Source: Cristatella mucedo
Lineage: Eukaryota > Bryozoa > Phylactolaemata > Cristatellidae
DNA: 64,000 nt
Direction of reading: 5' to 3'
Assembly (NCBI GenBank): GCA_009760855.2
Contig: WPIO01000025.1
Location: forward strand, 1,409,501 to 1,473,500
This document shows positions 46,960 through 57,936 of the stretch, piece after piece. The stretch's first letter is position 1, and every line of letters begins with the position of its first letter. The position numbers were made by a program, and so were the translations under genes. A model generated the notes under the pieces. The model had not been told where the DNA came from. It made no database searches and saw nothing but the letters and a program-made list of their open reading frames with translations.

Positions 46960-47470
46960 CTTCCAGCGGCGAGGCGATAGCGGTACTCGGCGTTGCGATA
47001 GTAGCCTTCGACGAGGCGCACGCGGCCAATGAGAGCACTGCTGCGAAGGAGAACGCACCGTGAGAACCTCTCATCGGTGAAGCGCAGCAGCGAGAGTGTC
47101 TCGGCGGCGGAAAGCGTCTCAGCGACCGCGGTAGCGCAGCGGCGAGAGCATCTCGGCGACCGGAGAGCGCCCGCACGAGTGTCTCAGCGTAGGGCGCAGA
47201 GGAGCACCGCGAGTTACCATTCAGCGGCGAGGCGATACTATCCTGCGACGAAGCGCAAGCGGCCCTCGAGCGACGTCTTGGCGGCCAATTGCACCGGCGA
47301 GCGCGTCATTGCCGATATGCGCAGCAGCGAGAGCGTCGCGGTGGTGAAGAGCTTCGCCTTTAAGAGCGACGTCACGGGCAGCGACGCCCAGTAGTGAGAG
47401 CGTCTGAGCGGCGGAAAGCCCCCAAAAAGCGTCGCAGTGCCGAGCGCAGAGGAGTACAACCACGAAATCA
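46960..47470 (+). repeat. Degenerate ~60-bp GC-rich tandem repeat
   Basis: Phrases such as GCGCAGCAGCGAGAGTGTCT, GCGCAGCGGCGAGAGCATCT and GCGCAGCAGCGAGAGCGTCG recur about every 52-67 bp between 47080 and 47450. A related GGCGAGGCGATAG/GGCGAGGCGATAC pair lies at about 46970 and 47228. Each unit is diverged. Confidence 0.5.
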
Positions 47471-48640
47471 ACTCGGCGGAGAGGAACTCGGAGAACGACG
47501 TGGCCGTATTAATGACCGGAGTGTTCTTCGCAGGGCCGGATCGGCCGGCGACTAACGCCTGAGACCGGCAATCGGGGCTCAAACGAAGGTGACCTGCGGG
47601 AGCTGCATTACTGTAGGAGCAGTGTCCCAGCTTTTCCGAAAAGTGGGGAGCATCTATGTTTTGAGTAGTTTGAGCGGAACTGAGCGTCAAGCGCCATTCT
47701 CTGGAGAGCGTTTGCGCATGCGCGAGTCGTAAGGTAGCCTGATAGTATGTCTATGGTACTTGGGTGAGTCATCGAGGGCGGAAAACGCAGCAGATTAATA
47801 GCAGCAGCAGGCAAACGGCTGGGACTGCATCCTGTCCTGGTTGGCCCTTTCGGTTAATGCCTGAAGGCCTCGACAGCCACCGCGAAAGGCTGTGTGGTAG
47901 CTGGCACACAAACACTTATGACCTGTGAGGATCGGAGCGCGCTTATACGGTGCAGGGATGGCTCCAAGTCGGTTTCTCTCGAAGGTATTTCCCCCTTATC
48001 GTCGTAGCACGCACTTCCGCTAAACTGGACGCGCGGGGGGGGGGGGTGATTCACTTCCGCCTGCACTTTTCGCGCCTACCGCGACAGGTGCTGTTAGCCC
48101 TTACCTGGCAACATCGGCGACTGCGTTCGTTAGTTACGCACTGCATTCGATCGGCATGGCATGCACGGGTGAAAGTGGACCTGTGTTCCAGAGGTGGTAG
48201 ATAACTAGGAGGACAGTGCGCCGAGCTCGTGAACGATCGCTCACAGCGAACCCATCATCTTGCAGCCTCTTTTAGGGCAAGAGAGGCGACTGCTGGATCA
48301 GTCAGTGATGGAGCTTGTGCAGCACGTGGTTTTTCTCGCTTTCACCGGCATGCCGACAGCTATCTGTCAAGACGTAGGTAGGTAGTAAGGAGAAAAGGTG
48401 AATAGTGTGCGGCGGCTGCAGTGTGTCGTAATGGTTTTTCCGCTTCTTTCGCAGCCACATGGTAGCTTCAGCTTAGCATATAGGGCAAACAGTTACACGA
48501 ACCAGTCTCTTTACACACCCACTCAGCGGGATGTAGGCCGAATACCTGATCGCAGGACCCATCTCAGTCGGGGGGGATCTCTGATCGTCTTCTTTAATTT
48601 CTTGTTATCGCACAAAGTGCCGAGTTATCATCGTGAAGAT
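47471..48640. other. Unassigned stretch
   Basis: Contains a G run at 48036-48047. No gene recognised. Confidence 0.35.
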
Positions 48641-48644
48641 TAAA

Positions 48645-49335
48645 CAGTGCGGTGGGTTTCCCATAGCCTGCCTAAGCACTGTTACCATATTGGCGAGACT
48701 TTTTGCATTATGATGCAAAATTATAGGTACACTGTCTTACTTCGGCTACGTTAGCCCCGGTTCTTGTATCAGGCAGACGTTTGCTATTGCTACGGCCATA
48801 CAAGTAATAGTAGTAGTAACAGAATATGATTAGTGGTAGCATGCCCAGTGTCAGCACACATAAGCACTTGAAGGAGATCACGATCAATGCTGTGAGAAAA
48901 AGGCGTGTTTTCAATTGACAAGTCAGGAGATGCGAAGTCAGCTGGTAGTGAGTTACAGACTTGCACACACAAACTAAAGGCAAGGTCTCCAGAGAATCTG
49001 AGGTGCTTTCGAGGCATTGCTAAACGGTTTTAATTAGAGGAGCAGGTGGTAAGATGTCTAGCCTGGTGTGGGAGTAAATCTGATAGGTAGGCTGAAGCCA
49101 GAGAATGAATGGACCTAATATTAAGTGACATAACCTTGAAGTCGATGCGTTGCTTGACTGGGAGCCGGTGCAGTTCGGCGAAAGTGGCGTGATGTGGTAA
49201 CTACGAAGATTACGACAGACAAGCCTAGCTGCAGTTTTACACCACGTGTAAGTACTAGTTTACTCAGGCCGGTAGACCAGCAAGCACTGCGTTATTGAAG
49301 TCAAGACGTAATGTCACAAATGAATTGACCAATTT
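48645..49335 (-). mobile_element. LINE beta, 3' part, minus orientation
   Basis: The minus frame 48790-49017 reads MPRKHLRFSGDLAFSLCVQV then CNSLPADF, a decayed C-terminal GDRAFS...WNSLP block. Before it lies YLSDLLPHQ-like sequence (about 49055-49090). Further upstream near 49285-49325 is a thumb remnant (VTLRLDFNNAVLAGLP). It ends in TTATTA-type repeats near 48800. It abuts the plus-strand palm piece at 49345. Confidence 0.7.
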
Positions 49336-49344
49336 GGTTGTAGT

Positions 49345-49530
49345 ACTCAGCAAAACAGTCGTCAATGGAGTTCTACAAGTATCTCTTATCAGTCCTTTGC
49401 TATTCCGAGTTTCTGGGAAAGTGATTCAAGCCCATGGAATGAATTATCACTTTACGGTGACTTGTATTTGTCATTTAAACCACGGGAATTCGCTTCTGCG
49501 ACTGATAAACTGAATGCTTGCCTGAGAGAG
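49345..49530 (+). mobile_element. LINE beta, inverted palm segment
   Basis: A plus frame reads VVNGVLQVSLISPLLF and KVIQAHGMNYHF. These are the SGVPQGSVLGPLLF block and the start of the palm leading to YADD, whose catalytic residues are already lost. It ends with a TDKLN-like segment near 49503. Relative to the adjoining copy it is the missing upstream part in reversed orientation. Confidence 0.65.
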
Positions 49531-49719
49531 TGCCGGGGTGGGGGAGCGTTAGCCCCTCCCCCCCCCGTCCCCAATGATATCTCTACTAGTTAAACCGAGA
49601 AAGTCCGTCACGCCGCTAGATGGCACACCTGAAACTGTCTGTGACCAGGCAACGGCTCATCCTGCCCCTGAGCAGGCTGGGACGCCCAAGCCCGGCCTTC
49701 AGCCAAAAAAAATCCTAAC

Positions 49720-49888
49720 CGATAAAACAGCCTCTTTTTGTATAGCGACGGAAGAGCCTTTACGGCTATCACCACCGCTTGCAGTGGCGATAAAGGATCG
49801 CCCACAGAAGAAATCGAACCCACGACCTCAGGACCGAGGTCGTAAAAGCAACCGCCTTACCTAGTGTGCCAGAGCCAGCCAACCCGGG
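49720..49888 (-). mobile_element. SINE-A copy, best preserved
   Basis: Read on the minus strand: A-box-like TGGCACACTAGGTAAGGCGG, B box GTGGGTTCGATTCTTC, a body with CCACTGCAAGCGGTGGTGAT, and the end TATACAAAAAGAGGCTGTTT. The left flank on the plus strand is an A run. Used here as the reference copy. Confidence 0.8.
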
Positions 49889-50083
49889 GAGCATATGCAG
49901 TTTGGAAATGGCGACAACGAGGTACAAGCGAGTGCTCCCACCACGTCCAGTCGTTTGACAACAGCAGAAGTCCGAGCCGGCCAGCGAGATGCGGCAGGAA
50001 AAACGCTCTAAGCTCACTATCCCGCATCCACTAACAGCGAGGCAGGGCCGTTGACCCCGTTTCCCAGGCCGAAGGCTCTCTGC

Positions 50084-50510
50084 TCAGGCGCCATGAGGGC
50101 TCCTCGTCTGAAGACGTCTAACTGCCCACGAAGTCAACGGCCCGGTCGAGGCGGTGACGTGCGACACGTTGCACGCACACGCCGTCGGGGTAGGGGAGCA
50201 TAGTATGCTGCAGGCTCGGTCGACCCGGAGGATCGCCGAGTTGGTCGCCGGGAAGCGTACGAGACCGAGACCTCCAGCACGAACGGGAAATGTGTCGAAC
50301 TGAAGTGCGGCAAACCGCACGTGGACCGGCGGCAGAGCTCCGCGAGAGTCTTCTCGGCCCGGAAGCCGGGCAGCCTTAAGCACCAGCCGCGCCCGACAGA
50401 GGTAATCGAGCCGTGGCAGAAGGACGGTCTACCGGGCATCGAGCTTTTTCCAGAGGGCGAGCAGGCTTGCCTGCAGTAAGCGAAGGTTCCTATCAAGGGA
50501 GGAGCAGACC
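50084..50510 (-). mobile_element. Second LINE type: R2-like reverse transcriptase C-terminal remnant
   Basis: The minus strand reads VLLPRLDYLCRARLVLKAAR, then after a diverged linker FDTFPVRAGGLGLVRFPATN. The V(R/K)xGGLG motif after a short linker is typical of the thumb and post-thumb region of R2/NeSL-group and related non-LTR reverse transcriptases, and differs from the alpha and beta elements here. Frame changes and a stop are present. The region continues toward 49.9 kb without recognisable motifs. GC-rich. Confidence 0.45.
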
Positions 50511-50519
50511 TGCTCAATC

Positions 50520-52415
50520 TCGGCCCGAGGCTGCCCGAGACCCTGATGTGCTCCGATGTAGGTCACGTGTATATCCCTACATTATGCAGCTCATTTTAAG
50601 TTTCTGAGGGTAGTATGCCCACCTGTATTGACGGCTACTTCCGCCGATTGTAACAACCAACTTGTTGAGGTGAAACTGGCAGACCGTATTTCCCAAGTTA
50701 TATTTAAAGGAAACCAAAGAAACTAAGGATTAACATGATTGGTAAATTTGCATAAATTATACTCATGAATTGAAGATATCTGGAAGTAGTATCTAAAATA
50801 AATCGAGCTTCTTAAGACATTTCCGTGAATCTTTCCATGAATCTGACTCGCCACCGGGCCTCTAACCGTCAAGCTAACCTTATCGTGCCTGAACCACACT
50901 GGAACGAAGCGGATAGTTTAATGGAGAAGTACTGCGGCTAATTTGTGAATTTACCATATTTTTAAGTATCTTCCATGATTAGTTTTCCGTGTCGGAGAGA
51001 AAACCTAGCCCCACTGGATTATCACGTTCTCATTCCTTTTTTTTCTTCTTGGTGCTAATCTGCATGTTTTGCGAACCCACGATCACATTTGCTGAATCGC
51101 GTATTTAATAGAAAGCGATTTAGTTTTCTGAGGGCAATGTAGATGTCATTATTATTGTTGTTATTGTTATTCTCTGAGATAATACGATTAAGAGTGTTTT
51201 TAAATGAATCGAACAGCTTTCAATCATCTGTGGCCTGATAGGCCACTCGTGAAAAGCGAAGATCAAAATGCTGCTCTTACACTTATTCGGCGAGGCCTCG
51301 TGACAATAATCTCGCTTGCGAGGATCTGATGAGAAAACGCTTCCATTGCAGATGTACAGAGTATCCTAGCGGTAGGTGCATCAAGTGCCTGATACAGTTC
51401 TGCATTAGATGTTTATGCCCTTCGGTATATTGCAGTCTTTTAATTGCGTGGTTAATATTTTGCAAGCTGAATGGGATGTTTTTCTCGCATATAAAATTAA
51501 AGGCAGTGGAAAAACAAACTGCATTTATAAGCCAAGCAGGGCCTGCTAAGAAGAAGGAGTACACGACAGCATTTGCTTATATGAGTGTTGCACAACCTAA
51601 TAACTTGACTTGTGACTCTGAGGCTTACTTTATTTTAATATGAGTATGTGTTTAGACTGCCGCATCTAGCGTAATGACTTTGTCTTTCTGCCAGGACAGC
51701 CTCTGGCTAGTAATCGTACATTTCTTCTTCGGAGATGTCACGAATTTGGACCACCCTCTTGTGAATGGCACTGTTAAAGGCTTCACTTCGAAGGTATTTC
51801 TTCCGAATTGTCTGAGACAATTAAAGACTACGTGCCTGTACTTGAAAATCCTTTTGATTTTGTAACGCCCTGATTTATTGACTGGTAATAGCGCTTAATA
51901 GGAACGATGTGACCTGCTGACAGCGTTTGAAACACCCCCATGCAGGTTGCAGTCTTGCCTCAACTGTTAAGCTCGCTTACGGATGCTCTGATTATGGTTA
52001 GTGTCAGTTGACCTGTGTAAAAATTGTTGTGCCTGCTATGTTTCGAATGCACTGCCTTTGGGAGCTTAAGTGAAGATTACGAAAACTTTTATGACTTTCA
52101 TAATGCATGAAAGCACCTTTAAAAGTGGTTCGTACTATTTAAAAAAATAAGATTTTGAATCACATTTGAGAGTTGTGTCTGTTTCATCTATCCAGAAGTT
52201 CGCAATGTGTACCGGCAAAGCTCTATTCTGGTAGATGATTTCTGGCATGACTCCCTAAAACCAAGAGTCAAATTTACCAATAATGGGCACGTTAAGAGCA
52301 TAGAATATACAATCGGATAGGAGATTCCGGTGACAACAAAACAGATTGTGGCATACGTAGAAACACTCTCCCACCCAGTTGTTAATTTCTGCAGATCTAT
52401 TCATGTAATTTTCAG
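50520..52415. other. Unassigned stretch
   Basis: AT-rich. A beta-type tail is at 51085-51165. Frames at 51329-51643 (plus, 104 codons) and 51674-51865 (plus, 63 codons) are unrecognised. An exon with the signal peptide of the SMPDL3-like gene would be expected upstream of 52416 but was not identified. Confidence 0.3.
51085..51165 (+). mobile_element. LINE beta tail fragment
   Basis: ATAGAAAGCGATTTAGTTTT, CTGAGGGCAATGTAGATG and ATTATTATTGTTGTTATTG correspond to the tail with substitutions. Confidence 0.5.
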
Positions 52416-52631
52416 GTTACATTTGGCAAGTGATGGATTTTCACTTACATACAAACTGCAGCACCAATGGTGATCGTTCGCAGATGTGCTACTTGTCTCA
52501 GGCTTGTCTCAATTTAACGAGGCTGGGCTCGTTCGGTGACTTCAACTGCGACTCACCGTGCTGCTGGTTACCTCTGCCATCGAAGCCGTGTACAGCTACA
52601 GCAAATCCCCAGATTGAATTATTTGTACAGC
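52416..52631 (+). pseudogene. SMPDL3-like exon with D-x-H motif
   Basis: Acceptor AATTTTCAG precedes 52416 and donor GTAAGT begins at 52632. The frame reads YIWQVMDFHLHTN (the D-F-H at 52436-52444 corresponds to the first metal-binding motif), STNGDRSQMC and LGSFGDFNCDSP. After CDSP at 52558 one base is missing and the continuation is in another frame (LVTSAIEAVYSYSKSPD). A stop at the position of the conserved Phe before the expected IIWTGD follows. The exon ends in phase 2, compatible with the next exon. Confidence 0.75.
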
Positions 52632-52639
52632 GTAAGTTT

Positions 52640-53532
52640 AGTGCGGTCACTGTGAAAGCCGAGTACGATGGTCTCGGCACAGGCTCGCCATAAACGCGTT
52701 TGGAATGGGGTTCTTGCTGGACTACGTTGGCCTCGGGAAGCCGCTATTTCCACTCAAGTTGTATGCATACTACATCGACCGCCAGTTCGAATGTAATGAC
52801 AGACAATACAGTGAAGCAGCTAGGCTACATGGAGAGTCACGACACGTATCAGCTTGGTGTTATGTAGATAGAGTTGAGAACACGTTTAAATGACAGCTTT
52901 TGAATATTGTAAATACGTAGTTGGAATTAGGGTGTGCTGCTGGTGAAATTTATTGGGCATGAATATATAGGCTCCGTCAAAAGTTTCAGCAAGCTATTGT
53001 TGAAAAATCTGAAATTTTAATAATAGAGACCTAACTCAACGTAACTGGCGCAGATCTAATACACAATACTGATCACCGTATTAGTCCTTACCAAACAAGA
53101 TTGTTCCCATCGCCTTAAGGGATAGGAGATACAAATTATACTAGGCAATACCTTAACAGAGGGGAAAAATACTTTGAATGATCGCGTATAATCAATGCTG
53201 GTAACCTTGGCGAAATCGCGCCAGTATGGTATCGTATGCTCAAACGCTGTTGTCTGTCAGTTCCCACAATTGCAAGCCTCGAAGAACACATCTGCTCCTG
53301 CGAAAAGTGTTGCTAGGACATTCAACTTGTGACAGGGCTTAGAACTTAGCGTTCCGCTGAGGTTATGGCAGCGAGGTATACTCTCCTAGAGTGGCCATCG
53401 AAAATAAATCTTAGCTTTCTAAAAAGCTAAAATTAAGCCGAATGCAATGGATTAGCGACCTCGGCCTCTAAACTTGTCGAGTGGCTGTCTGACGTGACGT
53501 TAGAGCAAGTGAACTAACTTGCGTTAACAATC
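52640..53532. other. Intronic sequence of the SMPDL3-like locus
   Basis: No certain exon. A frame at about 52760-52865 reads VMTDNTVKQLGYMESHDTY in plus orientation and is protein-like, but its place in the gene is unclear. Confidence 0.3.
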
Positions 53533-53590
53533 ATAATGATAATCATAGATTTTATAGTGCCCCCAGAGAACTTAATTCCCAGCACTGTAC
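53533..53590 (-). mobile_element. Beta-type tail fragment, reversed
   Basis: AATCATAGATTTTATAGTGC followed by CCCCAGAGAACTTAATTCCC is the complement of the LINE beta/SINE-B tail. Confidence 0.5.
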
Positions 53591-53734
53591 ATGTACTGCA
53601 AAGAAAGATTGACGGTATGGTTAGCTGCAAACTGCACTGTATCAACACTCTTGAGCAAAAAAATTACAATTTACAGGAACCCAGCAAATGCCTTGAGAAA
53701 CAAGTACGCTTTTAGCTTCTTACGGTTGCTTTTC

Positions 53735-53870
53735 ACGACCCCGCTGCAGAAGTCGTGGGTTCGAATTCTGCGGTGGGCGATCCTTTACTGCCGCTGCAAG
53801 CGGTTGTGATACCCGTAAAGGCTCTCACATCGCTATAAAAAAGAGGCTGTTGAATCAGCTAGTATTTTTT
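53735..53870 (+). mobile_element. SINE-A copy
   Basis: B box GTGGGTTCGAATTCTGCGG, then GGGCGATCCTTTACTGCCGC, CGTAAAGGCTCTCACATCGC and the end TATAAAAAAGAGGCTGTT. Confidence 0.75.
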
Positions 53871-54935
53871 TACATGTCAAGTCAGGGGATAACTTAACGT
53901 CAGTGGGAAGTGAGTTCTCGCTTTGGGAGCACATCAACTATAAGCACGGTCTCCAACGGATTTGAGGTTGGTTAGAGGCATAGCTAAACGACTTGAATCA
54001 GAAGAGCAGGTGTTCCAAGGCATAGCCTGATTTTTTAGTAGCTCCGATAAGTAGCCTGGAGCAAGAGAATGAAAGGACCTACAAGTGAGTGACAAAAAAT
54101 TTCACATACCCGAAGATCTGGAAGTAATGATTTAGTGAATTCAAGAAGGGATGTCAACAAAACATGCACCAGTTTGGGTACAGTAAGCCTGTTTAAGCAG
54201 GCCTGAATTGTTGAAATGTTAAGCAGCTACAAATAGGCAAACTTAACTGTCAGTGGAGCTCATGTGGTGGTCTAGTGAAAGTTCGCTTTGGAATCGATCG
54301 CCTAAGATGCTAAATGAGATATGCTGGCCGTGCCCATTTTGAGGTTTTCCAATTTCCGAGTGAATCACTACAGGTTTGGCCATAAATAGTTCATCATCTA
54401 ATTTAAGTAAGTTTGCTGCCATTCATGTGCAGATGGCTGCAGTGTATGCAGCAAGGGAGTTGGAAGAGCTTAACGTGCTAGTAGGCTGGTAAGGGACCAC
54501 AGCACAGGTACAGCCGTGTGTCATCTGCAGAGAAGTGAAAGCTTAGATTGTGCTTGGCGATTACATTGTCAAGAGGACGAGTAAGCATTGCGCAAAAAAG
54601 CGGACCGGCGGCACGGAGCCCAGTGGTCCTCTCATACTTTAGTGGCCTCTCCGATCGTTGCTGCCCGTTGATATCAATGAGTCTGGAGTCTTCCACTGAA
54701 ATATGACACGAATCATCTCAGTACTGTGCCAGTGATGTCCAGGCGAGATGGGAGGCTCTGCGGAAGGACTTGACGATCAAACGTATCGAAGGCAGTTGGC
54801 AGATCGAGAAAATCAAGCCGATACACTTTACCTGAGTGACGGTGTCAGCATTCCTCGTCAGCGGCATTCCTTGTCGGGCTGCCGTCGGCAGTCGCATAGC
54901 GTCAAAGCTTGTCCAGGTGCTGCGGCTGCTCATTC
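53871..54935 (-). mobile_element. LINE beta, 5'-truncated copy, ~1.06 kb
   Basis: A minus-strand reverse transcriptase relic. From right to left it shows a fingers/palm remnant with LPTAFDTFDRQVL (about 54760-54810) and LSFHFSADDTRLYL (about 54510-54555, the catalytic block with YADD changed to SADD). A MAANLLKLDDELF-like segment (about 54385-54430), LGDRFQSELSLDHHMSS (about 54255-54310), LAPGYLSELLKN and KSVGDRAYS follow (about 53960-54075). Multiple stops. It sits inside the first visible intron of the SMPDL3-like locus. Confidence 0.8.
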
Positions 54936-55085
54936 TCGGCCCACGCTCCTGCCTAAGCGGAAAGGTTATGCGTCTTGGGCTCTGAGGGCAAGAAGGAATT
55001 GCGCTTTGAGAGAGACGAATTGATTCAGCTCGGTTCTTTCAAAACCTTTTGCAAAGATTGCAAAGTTTGACTCAAGTCTAGCGCA

Positions 55086-56850
55086 GGTCTAGCTTCCTAG
55101 GGCAGCTGTATTTCAGTCCAAATATGCAGATTGGGTCGGGCAATTGGAGGTCATGGCATGAGAACGCCCATACACAATGGCATGACATTTAGTGGGTAAA
55201 CCCGGTGCAGGGGTTTCAAAAATGTAGAATAAAAACCGCAGTTTAACGACACCTACTGTTGAAACGGCAGCCGTATCACAATTCAAATATGCAGGGAGGC
55301 TGGGGCTGTGGCCCGGGCAATAGAATTCCATAGCAAAAAACGCCCGGGCGCAGTCGCATAAATGTTTGAAGGCTAACCTGGAACACTGTTTACTATGAAA
55401 TGCCATAACGTCGAAGTTGCGCTACGGCTATTGTGGAAACGGCGGCTGAATTGCAGTTCAAATAAATAGGTAGGCTGACTGGCCGAGGCCATTTGAGGCC
55501 ATGTCATGACAACGGCGTGCGCTTTGCAATGAAATTTAGTTGGTAAACCAAGAACGCGGTTTTCAATAATTTCATATCAAAAACTGCAGTTTCGCGACGC
55601 CTATTGTGGAGATAGCAGCTGTATCGCAGTTTAAATAACCCTGTATGTTGGGAGACTGGCTGACCCAGGCCATTGCACAAAATGCAAACGCTCTATGCCA
55701 TGAAATTTAGTAGTTTTACCTGAAGCACTTTCGTCTATAATGTGGAATCAAAATCGCAGTTTCACGAAGCCTATTAGGAAAATGGCAGCTGTACTGCAGT
55801 TCCAAATTGCACTGCGGTTCAGGCCATTGGACACCAGTGTGTGAGAATTAGCACACGAAATCGTACGCAATTTTTCGGGTAAACCCGAAACAGTGTTTCC
55901 TATATTGTGAAATCGAAACGGCAGTTTCACAACGCTTATTGTGGAAACGGCAACTACACGTATATCGAAGTTTGATTATATAGGGAAGGCTGGCTGGCCT
56001 GGGCCAGCGGAAGCCATAGCATGAGCGCGCCCAAACGCTATGCAGGATGTTTACTGGGTTAGCCTGGAACACTATTTTCTAAAATGTTTTAAAAAAGAAG
56101 CTGTGCTTTCAACAACATGGTATCTGTATCGCAGTTCGATTACGTTGCGAGCTGGCTTGCCCAGGCCAGCGTAGGGCCTAGAATGAGAATGCTCAGGTGC
56201 AATCCCATAAAAATTAGTGGATCACCCTGGAAAATTACTCACTATATTTTGAAATAAGATCTGCTGTTGTGCAGACCTAATTGTGGAAATGGCTACTATA
56301 TCACAGTTTGACTATTTAGGGCTGCCATTTGAACCGGGCCATCTGAGGATACAGCCTGAAAACGCGCAAGCCCAATTGATTGAAATTTACCAGGTACACC
56401 TGGTACACTGGTTCTATCATTGAAATCAAAACCGCTGTTGCGAGCAGCTTTTTGTGGAAACGTAAGCGTCATTGCAGTTCGAATATTTTTTGGCTGCCAT
56501 TTGTAGTGGACCATCCGAGGCCATAGCATGAGAATGCGTAAGCTGAATCGCATGTGATTTGGTAGGTGAACTTGGCATGCCGTTATCTATAATTTGGAAT
56601 CAAAACCGCGTTTCGAGAAGGATTTTGTGGAAGTGGTAGATGCATCGTCGTTCGAATGGGTAAAAAGGTTGGCTGGCGGAGGATTTTAGGCCACAACACT
56701 AGAACGGGCAAACACAATTGCATTATAAGTGTTGATAGGTAATTCGGTAACACCATTTTGTATAATTTGGAATAAAAAACGCCATTTCCTGACGTTTACT
56801 GTGGCAATAGCAGCTGTATCGCAGCTGTATAGCAGTGTATCCCAGCTATT
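55086..56850 (+). repeat. Satellite array 2, ~170-bp monomers
   Basis: About ten to eleven head-to-tail units with the same landmarks as array 1; spacing of the CAGCTGTATCGCAG phrase is 159-178 bp. All units are in one orientation. The last three units match the last three units of array 1 in order, sharing GAATATTTTTTGGCTGCC, then GTTCGAATGGGTAAAAAGG, then CTGACGTTTACTGTGG-type variants. It lies inside an intron of the SMPDL3-like locus. Confidence 0.9.
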
Positions 56851-56959
56851 CGCGTGAGCATTCAAAGGCGACATTTCTTTAGGCAACCACATCATTTCAG
56901 CAGTAAACTCTGCCTACTTTCGGCACCCACCGTTGCAAGACTTGGGGCTTGGTTTGCCA

Positions 56960-57560
56960 AGTGTAATACTGCCAATCTGGTCCATGCACTAGTAAAATTA
57001 CGATTAGGCTTTTTTTATTCTCCACTTGAAGGTCTTCGGGCCTGTGCAATAAGGCGTTTACAGCTGGTGCATAGCTCTGCAGCTAGGCTTGTCTGTCGTG
57101 AACCTCACAGCTACCGTATTAACAAGTTCTCATTGAATTGTACTGAAGGCATATAAAGCAAAATGCCGACTTCAAGATGCTTCCACTCACTTTCACGTCC
57201 CTTTAACCTCTTACTTCGGTCTTTATATCGGAATATCTTCGGAATCAGGCGTCGCATTCTACTACTGCTACCTATTACTGATTTGTTTCGTCTTGCTGTA
57301 CCTCTAATAAACCTTAAATCTCTCGGTTAACTGTTCCTTCAGTTTCCATACTTTTAAAGTATAAAAATCACTATGACTGTTGTTGCAACCCTATCTCGAC
57401 TTGACAAAATTAAAAAAAGAGCTTGTTATTATGTGTGCTGAAATTGTCTATTTAAGTATTACCAATGCAAGTACTTGCAAAATTGCCTAGAAAGAAGTTT
57501 GACTTTCCTAGGACGCTACAATAGTAGTTTTAATAGTAATTATTTTTAAATGAAGACGAG
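56960..57560 (+). mobile_element. LINE beta, C-terminal copy
   Basis: A plus frame reads LVHALVKLRLGFF, LEGLRACAIRRLQLVHSSAA and RLVCREP, the L2/CR1 thumb. The copy ends with CCTAGAAAGAAGTTTGACTT and a decayed TTAATAGTAATTATTTTT tail. Confidence 0.75.
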
Positions 57561-57659
57561 GATCACTAAGCTGGCATATTTACTCAAATTTTATGTGCCA
57601 ACACCTTGTTGGCCAAATATATAAGCATAGTTCCTTAGTCAGCATCGCAAATACACGCC

Positions 57660-57697
57660 CCTGTCTTGCAAATCCATCGATCCATTTGCAAGACAGG
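57660..57697. repeat. Perfect 14-bp inverted repeat with 10-base loop
   Basis: CCTGTCTTGCAAAT at 57660-57673 is exactly complementary to ATTTGCAAGACAGG at 57684-57697; the loop contains ATCGAT. It lies about 100 bp before an SMPDL3-like exon. Confidence 0.9.
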
Positions 57698-57798
57698 TGC
57701 CATAGCTGCTAGTACGGCCGCCACAAAACAACTCTTGGAGGCCCTTAGGACAGCATACCCCATGAACCGCTGCATGACCATGACCTGTTGTCTTATAG

Positions 57799-57934
57799 AG
57801 ATACTTCACCACACGTTTTCATGGACAATTTTAACGACGACATTGTGATCTCATTGCTTCGCAATGTCTCAGCTGTCTTGCGGGATACATTTCCTAGCAT
57901 TCAGATGTACCCCTCTTTGGGTAACCGCGACTCT
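57799..57934 (+). pseudogene. SMPDL3-like exon with altered GNHD motif
   Basis: Acceptor TTGTCTTATAG ends at 57798. The first base completes a codon with the phase-2 end of the 52416-52631 exon. The frame reads DTSPHVFMDNFNDDIVISLL, then RNVSAVLRDTFPSIQ and YPSLGNRDS. The metal-binding GNHD motif has His replaced by Arg (codon 57926-57928), which should abolish catalysis. A stop follows at 57935 where the family continues with WP. A minus-strand LINE begins within a few bases. Confidence 0.75.
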
Positions 57935-57936
57935 TA

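Noticed and set aside
46607-47176. 189-codon minus frame
   Set aside because: Overlaps the GC-rich tandem repeat and the opposing frame; composition reflects high GC, not a domain.
19240-51570. Similar phrase KKxEYTTAFA in frames near 19.26 kb and 51.56 kb
   Set aside because: Only about 20 bases are alike; such a match is expected by chance in 64 kb.
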